From contig NZ_JAPKNJ010000001.1 in assembly GCF_026343945.1 (NCBI RefSeq), forward strand, positions 1,116,001-1,180,000: a DNA stretch of 64,000 nucleotides, in the 5' to 3' direction. Shown here one piece after another: positions 45,984-55,285 of this stretch. The translations under genes and the position numbers were made by a program. The stretch is from Kaistia algarum. Lineage in GTDB: Bacteria; Pseudomonadota; Alphaproteobacteria; Rhizobiales; Kaistiaceae. A model generated the notes under the pieces. The model did not search any database. It saw nothing but the letters and a program-made list of their open reading frames with translations, and was not told the DNA's origin. Within the stretch, counting starts at the first letter, position 1. The number at the start of each line of letters is the position of its first letter.

Positions 45984-46525
45984 AACGACCCTTCTGGCTC
46001 GCCTTCCTTGCGACTTTTGCAATAACGGCTGCTGTCGTCACGGCCGGGGCGATCGTTGTTGGAAGGACTGTCGTGCCTCCACCGCTTGAGCGGTTCGCTA
46101 CAAGCGCCTTCACATTCTCCCTTCCCCACGGTTGGACCTGCCGCCGCGAAGGGACTGAATTCGTCTGTCGGATCGGCAGCCCGCCATCTGACGCGATCGT
46201 CATCCTCACAATGAAATACCGTAACGCGCAAGACACGCTCACTTTCTATGAAGACCATCTGCACGATCCCCTCCCTCGTGTCGATGGACAGGGAGTAGCC
46301 CAGCTGAACTCTCTGACGCGACGACATATTGGCGGGATCGAATGGGTAGAGGGTAGGGTTGAGGGTTCGGAGGTTTCTGGTTGGGAAACGATCTATCTGG
46401 CGGGTAACACGGCGGAGATCGGTATGCTGATCACTTTCAGTGTGCATCCGAGGGCTCGCGAGACGCGTTTGCCGGACCTTGAGACCATGGCGACGACCCT
46501 GGTGGTCAATCAGAAGGCATTCTAG
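45980..46525 (+). CDS. Small membrane-anchored protein, unknown
   Basis: This 181-residue protein has one N-terminal hydrophobic helix (residues 5-28, LAFLATFAITAAVVTAGAIVVG), followed by an extracytoplasmic domain. The domain contains FTFSLPHGWTCRREGTEFVC, two cysteines that could pair, and TLVVNQKAF at the end. The pattern FxLPxGWxC suggests a PsbP/Mog1-like sandwich, which is only a resemblance. GTG start overlaps the TIR gene stop by 4 bp. It ends the six-gene operon. Confidence 0.75.
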   Translation: MKRPFWLAFLATFAITAAVVTAGAIVVGRTVVPPPLERFATSAFTFSLPHGWTCRREGTEFVCRIGSPPSDAIVILTMKYRNAQDTLTFYEDHLHDPLPRVDGQGVAQLNSLTRRHIGGIEWVEGRVEGSEVSGWETIYLAGNTAEIGMLITFSVHPRARETRLPDLETMATTLVVNQKAF

Positions 46526-46585
46526 GACTGAGGTCGAGAATCGAGTTCAAGCTGGCCGCGCTACTCACTTGGGTAGACGCGGACG

Positions 46586-46897
46586 TCACCACTTCTTTCC
46601 CACGAGATCCTTCAGCGCCGCATTGTCGAGTATGACGTCGGCCAGCAGACGCTTTAGCCGTATGTTCGTTCCGCCGGGAAATCGATCCACTGGATCGATT
46701 TCTAATCCGGCTCCAAGCTCCAGCGCCGTCAAGCGGCGCGCCTCCGATACGTCCATCCCGCCGAAGCGGGCCTTCCAGTTGTAGATCGAGGCGTCGCTGA
46801 CCGCGTGCTTGCGGCACAGGTCGGCGACTGACACACCGGCCTCGTGTTCCTTCAGAATTCCAATGATCTGCTCTTCAGAGAAGCGGCTGCGCTTCAT
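46586..46897 (-). CDS. IS3-family transposase OrfA with palindromic in-frame insert
   Basis: This protein of about 103 residues has the OrfA helix-turn-helix (RSRFSEEQIIGILKEHEAGV, DLCRKHAVSDASIYNWKARF) and the terminal LKRLLADVILDNAALKDLVG. Between TALE and RLKRLLAD about 17 extra residues (LGAGLEIDPVDRFPGGTN) replace the usual two or three. They are encoded by a hairpin at 46673-46711. No orfB follows, since only 60 bp remain before the preceding gene. The IS is therefore a remnant. Confidence 0.8.
   Translation of the reverse strand: MKRSRFSEEQIIGILKEHEAGVSVADLCRKHAVSDASIYNWKARFGGMDVSEARRLTALELGAGLEIDPVDRFPGGTNIRLKRLLADVILDNAALKDLVGKKW
46673..46711. repeat. Palindromic mini-insert inside orfA
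   Basis: Arms GAAATCGATCCA and TGGATCGATTTC flank a single base at 46678-46702, a perfect palindrome. Outer GCCGG and CCGGC arms extend the hairpin with a 4-base bulge. The reading frame stays open through it. Confidence 0.7.
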
Positions 46898-47057
46898 GTC
46901 CTGGTTCTCTCGATGGGCCAGAACGAACTTCAAACCGGATTAGGGCGAAGGGGCAACGTCAGTGGTTGCCGCACGCTCGATGCACGGACAGAAGGTTTTA
47001 AGACGTTCAACACCAATCTAAAGTTATCGCAAGGCAAAAACTGATTGAGACCCGGCA

Positions 47058-47339
47058 TCAGTCGTCGCTGAGCGCTGCGATGATGAGCGGGAGATAGCGG
47101 CGCACCTGCTCCCGGTCGCTCTCCTGCTCACTTTCACTTAGGAAGCGATATGGCGTTTCGATCTGCTTCTCCCACAGCGCCACCAAATCGGCTGGAATCA
47201 CCAAGGAGCCACCGGCCTGAGGGACGCCTTGGCTATGCACATACCGTTGCCAATGCGCCCACCTCGCATGCTCAATGGCCGCCAGCTCCTCGAGGAGGGC
47301 GTCCAGTGTGGCAGCGATATCGCTTGTGTTGATGGTCAT
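47058..47339 (-). CDS. Small RyR-like domain protein
   Basis: This 93-residue protein reads LDALLEELAAIEHARWAHWQ and, after a short insert, LVALWEKQIETPYRFLSESE followed by QESDREQVRRYLPLIIAAL. The pattern of a helix with EHxRW, then LSExEQxSDRExVRRYLP, resembles the RyR (ryanodine-receptor) repeat domain family, found in bacterial nucleotide-linked conflict loci. The identification is by eye and moderate. It starts 3 bp after the caspase-like gene stop, so it is the third gene of a TIR-caspase operon. Confidence 0.65.
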   Translation of the reverse strand: MTINTSDIAATLDALLEELAAIEHARWAHWQRYVHSQGVPQAGGSLVIPADLVALWEKQIETPYRFLSESEQESDREQVRRYLPLIIAALSDD

Positions 47340-47342
47340 ACG

Positions 47343-48341
47343 CTAGATCATTTTCTCCGCGACAAGTCGCCGGTAGTGCTCGCCGAGCGCTGTCAGCTTG
47401 CAAGATTTGCGCTGCATGGCGGCGTGCCACATATGCGGCGCATTCAGCGGCTTCACGAGATTCACCTGAGCATACTGCTGAAGAATAGCGAACACAGCCG
47501 CCTTGGCCGGATCAGCAGGCGGAATTGTGGGGTCCATCAGTTGGTCGGCAGAGCGCTCGGGCTCATATGACGGATCCAATGGAAATTCGTATCCCTCCGC
47601 CGGAAAATGTGTCGCCAAGGCTAGTAAGGATGCTCGTGGGATGGGTGGTTCGACCCGTCGCAGCGAGACGAAACTCTTGACGTTGGTCTTAAAGATCGGC
47701 CGCTGCCTTGTCCAGGGTCCAAGCGATTGATCAATGTGTGCATAAACGCTGCCGGGCGTAACATCGCCCACCAAGTTGGCTGCGGCCCCATTGAGCGCAT
47801 CGACGAGAAGGCCCGTAAACACCCCGCCAGGAGTGCCTCCTTGCTTCTCCAAAGCATACTGTTCAGCCGTCGACGCCGTGAGGATTGTCATCCCGCTTAC
47901 AATCTCACTGGTTTCGGCCATTCGCGGCCGATCTCCGACGATGCCGCTGTGACAACTGTCCAGTATGATAACTTTGTTGGTGGCTGGTGATTCACTTGCG
48001 AGGAGCATGAGCTCATGTAGGGACAATCCATCGTCGCCTGTCTTACAGTCTCCGGCGCAAAGGAAGCCGCCGGTGTCCTCGATATACCCGTGGCCAGCGA
48101 AGTAAAACAGTGCGATATCAGACGCATCGGCAAACAGCTCGCGCACGGCATCCTTGATTTCGGATCGCTCGACGATGTCGGATGGCCCTGTGCCAACGAT
48201 AAGGCGTGGCTGTACGAAGTTGAGTGTACTGTCGGCGTTCCTCTCAAGGACGGCCTTTACCTCGTAGGCGTCGTTCACGCACCCCTTGAGGGGCGCAATA
48301 TGTTGGTAGTGATCAATGCCGACAATCAATGCCTTACGCAT
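47343..48341 (-). CDS. Caspase-like (C14) peptidase
   Basis: This 332-residue protein has an N-terminal caspase/metacaspase domain. It has [20 protein letters not shown] at the start, H84 in [11 protein letters not shown] and the nucleophile C130 in ILDSCHSG, then [12 protein letters not shown]. Residues about 240-332 form a separate C-terminal part ([34 protein letters not shown]) that could sense a signal. Start 48341 was chosen because the family begins MRKALIVGI and GAGG overlaps the TIR stop 7 bp upstream. In TIR-caspase immunity a cyclic ADP-ribose-type signal activates such a protease. Confidence 0.88.
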   Translation of the reverse strand: MRKALIVGIDHYQHIAPLKGCVNDAYEVKAVLERNADSTLNFVQPRLIVGTGPSDIVERSEIKDAVRELFADASDIALFYFAGHGYIEDTGGFLCAGDCKTGDDGLSLHELMLLASESPATNKVIILDSCHSGIVGDRPRMAETSEIVSGMTILTASTAEQYALEKQGGTPGGVFTGLLVDALNGAAANLVGDVTPGSVYAHIDQSLGPWTRQRPIFKTNVKSFVSLRRVEPPIPRASLLALATHFPAEGYEFPLDPSYEPERSADQLMDPTIPPADPAKAAVFAILQQYAQVNLVKPLNAPHMWHAAMQRKSCKLTALGEHYRRLVAEKMI

Positions 48342-48348
48342 CGCGGCC

Positions 48349-48720
48349 TCAAAGCGAATCAATCCAGTTAGCGATATTTGGCCATGTCCATTCCATCGTA
48401 TAGACGCCTGGGATCGCCGTGCGGTCGCCCGTGTAAACCCATATACCCTGAACTGGCTTCGTTTCCTCAAGGGCGCATGCAATTTCCCATTTTTGCCCGC
48501 TCGAGTTCAGCGAATTCTTGCTCGCCAGCGCCAGCACGCCAGCGGATCGTCGAATCCGCGTGCGGACACGATCTTTCCAATCGATCGAATATGCGTCCTT
48601 GACCGACATATCGACGTATTCAAACGGCGAATTCGTATGAAGCGACTGGCCCTTTAGAAAGTCGCGTTGCCGTTCGTCTTCAATAGCAAACGCGACGAAA
48701 ACGACTTTCTTGTCAGCCAT
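48349..48720 (-). CDS. ThsB-like TIR domain protein
   Basis: This 123-residue single-domain protein is of the MTH538/ThsB-like TIR type: [58 protein letters not shown] and [16 protein letters not shown]. The probable catalytic glutamate is E79 in KWEI. It would make a cyclic ADP-ribose-like messenger from NAD. It is 7 bp upstream of the caspase-like gene. ATG at 48720 is chosen since the upstream extension lacks TIR character. The promoter region abuts the IS3 element at 48862. Confidence 0.85.
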   Translation of the reverse strand: MADKKVVFVAFAIEDERQRDFLKGQSLHTNSPFEYVDMSVKDAYSIDWKDRVRTRIRRSAGVLALASKNSLNSSGQKWEIACALEETKPVQGIWVYTGDRTAIPGVYTMEWTWPNIANWIDSL

Positions 48721-48861
48721 GCAGTCCTCCCCCAGTACCCTGCTAACACTCATATACTCTCGGGCAAGCTTCGCACAGCCGGAGTGCCCGATGATTTCTC
48801 AGGAATTTTCGAGGTCCTATCATTTCGACAGTCGACCTGGAATGGAGGTCCATCACGCCGT

Positions 48862-50065
48862 TGACCTGCCACTGGTTTGTCATCCAGCAGCGATTAGAGC
48901 CTCGGCGGGTTTTGCGCGGGATTGCGCGTTGGTGATGAGACTGGCGGCGTAGGCCGCCGGTGGGATGTATCCGAGCGCCGAGTGAGGCCGACGGAGGTTG
49001 TAGTCGTCAACCCACGCGGCGATCTTGGCTCGGACATGGTCGAGCCCGAAGAACAGGCTCTCGTTGAGCAGTTCGTCACGCATGCGGCCGTTGAAGCTCT
49101 CGCAGAAGCCGTTTTGCATCGGCTTGCCCGGCGCGATGAAATGCCAGGTGACGCGGTTCTCCTGCGCCCAGGCGAGCATGGCGTGCGAGGTGAATTCGGT
49201 GCCGTTGTCGGAAACGATCATGCCGGGCTTGCCACGCTGTTCGATCAGAGCCGTCAATTCACGCGCCGTCCCGAGATCGAGGTGTCGGGTATGGCCGCCA
49301 GGCATTCCCCGTGTGACATCATCGACAATGTTCAGGATGCGGAACCGCCGACCGGAGGCAAACTGGTCGTGGACAAAATCCAGCGACCAGCGCGCATTGG
49401 CCTTCGCTTCAACGAGGATCGGCGCCCGCGTTCCGACGGCCCGACGCCGTGCACGACGCTTGCGCATTGTCAGACCCTCCTCGCGATAGAGCCGATAGAT
49501 GCGGTTGATCCCGGACGGTTCGCCGTCGCGGCGCAGAAGGACGAACAGCCGCCGATAGCCAAAACGCCGGCGCTCGTTGGCAAGGTCGCGCAACTGCGCT
49601 CGCAGGGCCGTATCCGGCGGACGGCGGGATCGGTAGCGGACCATCTTCCGATCCGCTCCGACGATTGAACAGGCCCGCCGTTCCGACAGGCCCATCAATG
49701 CCTGCAGATGCGCGACGGCCTCGCGCTTGACGGGGGGCCCTACCATTTTTGACAGCAGCTCCCGCATCGCCGCTGCATCCAGCAGTTGTTCGGCCAGCAG
49801 CTTCTTGAGCTTGGCGTTCTCGTCCTCGAGTTGCTTCAGACGCTTGGCTTCGGACATGTCCGTGCCGCCAAACTTGGCCTTCCAGTTATAGAGGGTCGCT
49901 TCGGACACCATGCTTACGCGCCAGGTCGGCGGTCTTCGCACCAGCCTCATGCTCGCGCAAAACCGCGATGATCTGCTCTTCCGTGAACCTTGCTCGCTTC
50001 ATCTGTCCGTCCTTCCGAGGGCCGGACTCTAAATCCCCGTGGAGGAAAAATGCAGTGGCAGGTCA
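48862..50065 (-). mobile_element. IS3-family insertion sequence (1204 bp, complete ends)
   Basis: The left tip TGACCTGCCACTG (48862-48874) and right tip CAGTGGCAGGTCA (50053-50065) are 13-bp perfect inverted repeats. The transposase inside reads leftward. Flanks differ (CCGT to the left, TATC to the right), so no target duplication is seen. The right side continues straight into subtilase coding sequence. Confidence 0.85.
48880..50002 (-). pseudogene. IS3-family transposase, frameshifted
   Basis: The N-terminus [20 protein letters not shown] starts at 50002 and reaches ADLARKHG. A frameshift near 49912 then breaks the helix-turn-helix. The rest ([20 protein letters not shown] to the stop at 48880) stays in one frame, with OrfA and OrfB parts fused. 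DDE residues are in [16 protein letters not shown] and [10 protein letters not shown]3 elements use a programmed slip at the orfA/orfB junction, but this break is earlier, so inactivation is more likely. A protein from 49950 could still be made. Confidence 0.75.
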
Positions 50066-50424
50066 TATCGGCGTCGCTACCCTCTGCGGCGGCCGGTGTC
50101 ATCTCGGTCGCGGCTGTACGCAACGAAGGCGGTTCCCTACGGATCGCAGACTTTCCGAACGGCCGTGCCAAAATCTGTGCACCAGGCGAGGAGATCGTAT
50201 CGGCCGCGGCGAACGGTGCATTTGCCATGATGAGCGGCACTAGTATGGCCTGCCCTCACGTTGCCGGCGTCGCTGCGCTGTGGTGGCAAAAGGTGGCGAC
50301 GACCAAAATACGTGCGAATGCTCAAACGGTCGCCCAGCAGTTGCTCGGCACGGCAACGATTATCCCACTTTCTCATTTCGACCCGGAGGATTCAGAGACA
50401 GGACTCGCGATGGCTCCTGTTTGA
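50066..50424 (+). pseudogene. Subtilase C-terminal fragment, cut by IS3
   Basis: The frame gives LPSAAAGVISVAAVRNEGG, GRAKICAPGEEIVSAAANG and the nucleophile block MMSGTSMACPHVAGVAALWW. This is the C-terminal third of an S8 protease with the catalytic serine but without Asp and His blocks. It emerges from the IS3 right tip and its N-terminal part is nowhere in the window. A second subtilase lies intact at 41828, but this sequence differs from it. Confidence 0.8.
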
Positions 50425-50521
50425 ATATTTCCATCAAATCGTCCGCGCGCACTGGGTTGGTGGGCTCTGCATACGCCGCCAGTTGACAGAAAGCCGGCAC
50501 GCCCGAAGAGCATTGGCGGCG

Positions 50522-53500
50522 CTACTCGCTGCCCCAGTTTCGGTTGCCGATGGTTGCATCGTCGCAGTTTGCTTGGCTTTCGGGCGTCGCAGTGACGCGG
50601 CGCAGCGATGCTTCGGGTTTCCCGACGAATGCTACATCGCACAAGGCGGCCCGCCAAGATTCTTCGTTGACGTTCAACGCTAGTAGCTCGCCAAAGATAC
50701 TTGAAATAACGATCCGGTCGGAATCCAACCAATCTATCCACGTTGCCGGTCTTTGCCGCACCGTTCCGGCGTCTGCGGGAAAGACGGATCTGGGGACAGC
50801 CGGCAGCGCCAATATCAGATCGGCTCGAGCGTCTGTAGCGTCGAAGGCCCAGATATAGAGACGCCCTTCGACGCCTAGCAATGCGAAGCGTTGTCCGGAC
50901 GGTGAGAAGGCGACTGTCTTGCTGCCGAGACTGAAAATGGGCAATTCGATCGGCGGTGCCTTGCCTGCTAGGTCGTATAGTTTGACCCTGTCATCGAACC
51001 GCGACGCGGCAAGCCATCTGCCGGACGGATCAAGAGCAAGACTCAGCGCCGATCCACGATCCGCCACCACGTCGCCGGGGATGGCGATTTCGTCGATGTC
51101 GGTTTCGATGTTCCGGCGATGGATCGAACCGTCGACATGACTGGAATAGAGGGTTCCGTCGGGCAGACCGAGAAGGCCGTCGGGCGTGCTTTCGAATACG
51201 AGTTTGGCCTTTTCACCCACGAGCGGAAGCAATGCAATGGAATTCGAGGACTGAGAGGCAGCGAGCGTCTTCTTGGCAAGGGCAACGCGCTGAACTTCAT
51301 TGCCAATGTTTGAATCGCGCTTCAGCTGCAGCGGACTGCCTTCCAACAAGCGCAACGTTCCGCTGCTGTCACCGACAGCCAACCGGCCATCCGCACCAAA
51401 CACGAGGTGAGTGATCCGGGCGTCTCCCGTCACGGCGAGATACCCGTTCTCAAGGTTGTAGCCCGAAATACCCCAGATTTCGCCAGTACCGGTGCCTACT
51501 GCAACCAGCCCGCCCTCTCTGTCCACCGCAACCGATTCAAGCGATGCCCCGCCTCCTACTGGACGCCGCATCAAGACCGGCTCGACCGGAAGATTGCGCC
51601 AGACACGCACCTTTCCGCCAACATGGTTTGAGGCAAGCAATGCGCCATCAGGGGACCATCGAATGGACGTAAAGGCACTGTCGTCATCACGTAGCGGTCC
51701 GGCCATGTGCAGGTCGATGCCTGGGCCTACCGCCGCGCGGCAGATCGAACCTTGGCTGCAAGAGAACGCAAGGGTGTCCGAAGTCGGCGACCATTCTAGC
51801 ACGTTGACCGGTGAGCTGCTCTCGACGGGCGGAATGGTTTGGGCGACACGTGGATCGAGAGGAACAACGATCAGGCGCCCGGCACGCCCGGAAATGCCAG
51901 CACCGATGGCGGCGAACTGCGCATCGCGTGACAGGCCGAGGCTTAGGATGGCGTCCCTTCCTTCCAATGCCGCCAGCGGCCTACTGTCGGAGACAGTCAA
52001 CGGGTCCGATACGCGGCGCAATTCGAGTATGGGCCGGTCCGGCCCTCCCGTCACGATAGCAATTTGCGTGCTGTCGGCGGATAGGGCTGCGACTGGCGAC
52101 CCAGCGGAGATTATCGTCTGGCGGCAGGAGGCTGCAGCCAGACTGGCGCATTTCGTTAGCGTTGTACCTTGAACCTTGTCAGTTGCCAAAGCGACGAAGC
52201 CAGCACCAACGCGCCGCATGTCGGACTGTGACTGATAGACGAGTTTCTGCCCGCTCGCTCGGAGAATTTCGCGCCACTGCGCTCCAGCCTCACCGCTGCG
52301 AGACAAGATTGCGCCATCGTCCGCTATGGCCAGATAATCTCCGGCGGCAGAAGACGAAAGCCTCTTGAGCTTGGTTTGTGAAGTTCGGTCGGCGTCACCT
52401 AAAGCCGCAGCGCCATATACGAATAGCTTGCCACCATCGCCAACCACAGCCAACGAATCCGTCGTCGGCCAGTCGATTGCCTGCGCCTCGACGTCGACGG
52501 TGGATATGTGGTTAGCCGATCGCTCAGCAAGCGCTTCGAGGAGCCTCGACCGCGTGTCGAGGTTCTTGTCCAGCCGAAAGGCCTCCGCCGCCACCGAGAC
52601 CGCAGCATCCCAGCGTCCCTCGCCAAGCGCGGTCGACGTATGTGCGAGGTTCGTCTGCACGACTGCTTGGAGTTCCGCCACCGTCCTGCGCTGTATCAAC
52701 CATCCCGCGGCGCCAATGGCGACACCGACCAGCGCGATCCCACAGGCGATCAGCGCGAGGCGGTTGCGTTTCTGCGTCCGATCACGGGCCTGCGAAGCCC
52801 GGATGAAGTCCGGCAACCCTCTGGCCACAGCCTGAAGCGGCTGTTCTCCCCATTTTTCCAGGAGATCAGTCCCGTCGGAGAGGTGTACGCCCGTCAATAG
52901 CCGTTCGCGCTGCTTGGCTGCATTCAATGCCGGTGTTGCCTGATGCTGGCGAAAAAGGCCCGCCAAAACTTCGCGGATCTCAAAGAGTCGACGCTCATCA
53001 GCGAACAGGTTGCGAAGTCGATCCCATCCCGAGATCAGACTTTCGTGCGCGACGCGCACCATGCCTTGTTCCGATGTGAGTAGGCCGGCATTGACCATGC
53101 TGACTGCCAGCCGATGCGCCTCAGATCCAGGTTCGAAGGTGTCAAGCGGAACCCGTTGAGCAATGGGCTGGCCCGCGCCGCTCCATACCATCAACGCGCG
53201 GAAGACAGGTGCAAGCGCGGCCGGAGCCCCGGGCCCGGCCTCAGACAGAATCTGATCGCCACGTTGAGCCATCACACCCGAGACGCCGCGCAACTCGTCG
53301 AAAGCCCGAAGCTTCAGTTCGTTTCCCTCGCGGCGGGCATAAAGCTCGGACAGCAGCATTTGGAGGGCGGGCAGGGCTTGAGGGGATGCCTCCGCTTCGA
53401 TCAGCGCACGGAGATCACGCCCGCTGACAGATTCATAGCGTAGGCCAGCGGCGCTAGCCGGACCCGCAATGATCTCACTGAGGTCCCGCCCCGACGGCGC

Positions 53501-54838
53501 AGCAATGTCGATCACGCGCTCATACTCGCCCTGCTTCAGCGGCTGGCTCAGCGCCGTAAGGCGTTCTAAGGGCGCGAATTCGGTCAGCCGCAGACGAAAA
53601 TCTGACCTCATTGTGGCGACGACGTAGATTGTACCCCCGGCGGGGTTGACCAGTTGCTCAAGGAAGGTCAAGAACGCCTCGGCATCGTCACGCTTCCAGC
53701 TAAATATCTCTTCCAACTGGTCAATCAGAATGACCAGGGCCAGCGGCGATGCTCCGGCAGCGGTGGCCAAGTCCTTGTTAACGACCTTCAGGCGCGCCAA
53801 GGCTCTCTTGAGCGGTAGCGACGATCCTATACCGCTGCTGCCCATATGATCTTCAAGCGTCTGGGGGGTAGTGAAGTCGCCATCGGCTAGCCCAGGACCC
53901 AGCACGTCGTCCCTGAACAGCGCTTGCGCCAAGCCAGCTCTCCAGCTTCGTCCTTCGGCGGCTAGCGATGATGGGGTAACGGCAGCATAAATCGCGGGAC
54001 CAGCGATGCCGCCCATCCCACCTGTCTGAGACAAACGGTCGAGCAGGCCGGCACGAGCAACCGAAGACTTGCCGGATCCGGAGGCGCCCACAATGGCGAG
54101 AAAGCGAATACCCGCACTTGCGTTAGCGAGAAAGCGTGCCCGGATACGGTCGACCTCACGGTTGCGCCCGAAAAAAACTGCCGCATGCCTAACGTCGAAA
54201 GGCTTCAAGCCGCGAAATGGCGATTGACCGCTCCAGACCACGGCCCCGCTTCGCCTAGCCAGCCATTGGCGCAGGTGGTTCTCAAACTGAACCTCAAACT
54301 GCTCAAGGGTATCGTAATTGTGGAACCCCGCTGTGAAATGCCCCTCCTCGCTCTCAAACCATCGTTTCCAGAAACCTAGAAGCCGCTCGTACTGGGCTCT
54401 CTCCAGGTCAACGGTAGCCGAGGCATAGTGTACAGAGGATCGGTTGCGATACACGAGGATGTCAGGAACCTTGTTTCGCCGCTTGAATGCTGCCTCTCGC
54501 GCGGTTTCGAACTCGTACTCCGTGCCGGTTGGCAGCGATCCATCCTTACGACGGTATTGATCAGGGAGATCGCTACCGAGCCGTTTCCAGAAGATGCAAA
54601 CGACGAGGTCGCAATCGGACGATCTCGGGGTCTGATCTTGAACGGCAGTGGTGGCTGTGTAGTAGGCGTGCTCCCAGCGGATCAATTCGAACACTCGAAG
54701 ATCGATTCGTTCAGCGTTGATGCGGGCCACGACGCGCTCAGCGGCGTCACGTTCGGCCGCGACGTCCGTCGGAGATGACAGAAATAAGCGGAAAGGCCGT
54801 TCCGTGCTTACCCGATGTGTTTTTCGCTGTTTCGCCAA
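50522..54838 (-). CDS. DUF4062-STAND NTPase-beta-propeller protein
   Basis: This 1438-residue protein has an N-terminal DUF4062 domain at about residues 15-130 (FRLFLSSPTDVAAERDAAER). A novel STAND-type NTPase follows, with lead-in SPFRGLKPFDVRHAAVFFGR, Walker A GASGSGKSS at 251-259 and Walker B LVILIDQLEEIF at 368-379. A hydrophobic helix (LALIACGIALVGVAIGAAGW) lies near residue 700. About 700 residues of WD40/propeller-like repeats complete it. Related proteins are predicted sensors or switches in bacterial conflict. It is divergent from the MORN gene. Confidence 0.88.
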   Translation of the reverse strand: MAKQRKTHRVSTERPFRLFLSSPTDVAAERDAAERVVARINAERIDLRVFELIRWEHAYYTATTAVQDQTPRSSDCDLVVCIFWKRLGSDLPDQYRRKDGSLPTGTEYEFETAREAAFKRRNKVPDILVYRNRSSVHYASATVDLERAQYERLLGFWKRWFESEEGHFTAGFHNYDTLEQFEVQFENHLRQWLARRSGAVVWSGQSPFRGLKPFDVRHAAVFFGRNREVDRIRARFLANASAGIRFLAIVGASGSGKSSVARAGLLDRLSQTGGMGGIAGPAIYAAVTPSSLAAEGRSWRAGLAQALFRDDVLGPGLADGDFTTPQTLEDHMGSSGIGSSLPLKRALARLKVVNKDLATAAGASPLALVILIDQLEEIFSWKRDDAEAFLTFLEQLVNPAGGTIYVVATMRSDFRLRLTEFAPLERLTALSQPLKQGEYERVIDIAAPSGRDLSEIIAGPASAAGLRYESVSGRDLRALIEAEASPQALPALQMLLSELYARREGNELKLRAFDELRGVSGVMAQRGDQILSEAGPGAPAALAPVFRALMVWSGAGQPIAQRVPLDTFEPGSEAHRLAVSMVNAGLLTSEQGMVRVAHESLISGWDRLRNLFADERRLFEIREVLAGLFRQHQATPALNAAKQRERLLTGVHLSDGTDLLEKWGEQPLQAVARGLPDFIRASQARDRTQKRNRLALIACGIALVGVAIGAAGWLIQRRTVAELQAVVQTNLAHTSTALGEGRWDAAVSVAAEAFRLDKNLDTRSRLLEALAERSANHISTVDVEAQAIDWPTTDSLAVVGDGGKLFVYGAAALGDADRTSQTKLKRLSSSAAGDYLAIADDGAILSRSGEAGAQWREILRASGQKLVYQSQSDMRRVGAGFVALATDKVQGTTLTKCASLAAASCRQTIISAGSPVAALSADSTQIAIVTGGPDRPILELRRVSDPLTVSDSRPLAALEGRDAILSLGLSRDAQFAAIGAGISGRAGRLIVVPLDPRVAQTIPPVESSSPVNVLEWSPTSDTLAFSCSQGSICRAAVGPGIDLHMAGPLRDDDSAFTSIRWSPDGALLASNHVGGKVRVWRNLPVEPVLMRRPVGGGASLESVAVDREGGLVAVGTGTGEIWGISGYNLENGYLAVTGDARITHLVFGADGRLAVGDSSGTLRLLEGSPLQLKRDSNIGNEVQRVALAKKTLAASQSSNSIALLPLVGEKAKLVFESTPDGLLGLPDGTLYSSHVDGSIHRRNIETDIDEIAIPGDVVADRGSALSLALDPSGRWLAASRFDDRVKLYDLAGKAPPIELPIFSLGSKTVAFSPSGQRFALLGVEGRLYIWAFDATDARADLILALPAVPRSVFPADAGTVRQRPATWIDWLDSDRIVISSIFGELLALNVNEESWRAALCDVAFVGKPEASLRRVTATPESQANCDDATIGNRNWGSE

Positions 54839-55117
54839 TAGAAATTCACCTGCCGTAAGCTCGTAAGGCTAAGTGTTCACGATGTACGCTCATTCGTAGC
54901 ACAGGGATTCACGATGGCGAGTCTGTCTAGGAAAGTTAAGGAAGAAAGTACAAAGGGCCCTTGCATCAAGATGCCACAACCCGCCCCTCCTCTGGACAGT
55001 GATCATTCTTGTCTTTCACACGGCGCCGCCCGCGAGCAATCGAGCAGCGTGCCTGATCGAATTCGGAACGCGCGATGCCATAGCTAACATGCTAGCGTTA
55101 CTGTCGAGCCGGAGACT

Positions 55118-55146
55118 AGTGGCGCGCCACTTTTGTCTGCAGACAA
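55118..55146. promoter_or_regulatory. Two adjacent perfect palindromes between STAND and MORN genes
   Basis: AGTGGCGCGCCACT (55118-55131) is followed immediately by TTGTCTGCAGACAA (55133-55146). Both are perfect 14-bp palindromes in the 370-bp divergent gap, which otherwise shows no gene. They could be operators; no regulator gene is next to them. Confidence 0.45.
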
Positions 55147-55285
55147 TTGGTGTAACATGAACTAGTCTAATATCTCGTTCAATAGCACAAGCTGTGTCCT
55201 TCCAACGAATATGTCGATCTACAAGCCGGACTCACTAGCGCGACAGGCACGTTGCGTGCCTGCGATGATAGAGGTGAACGAAACG

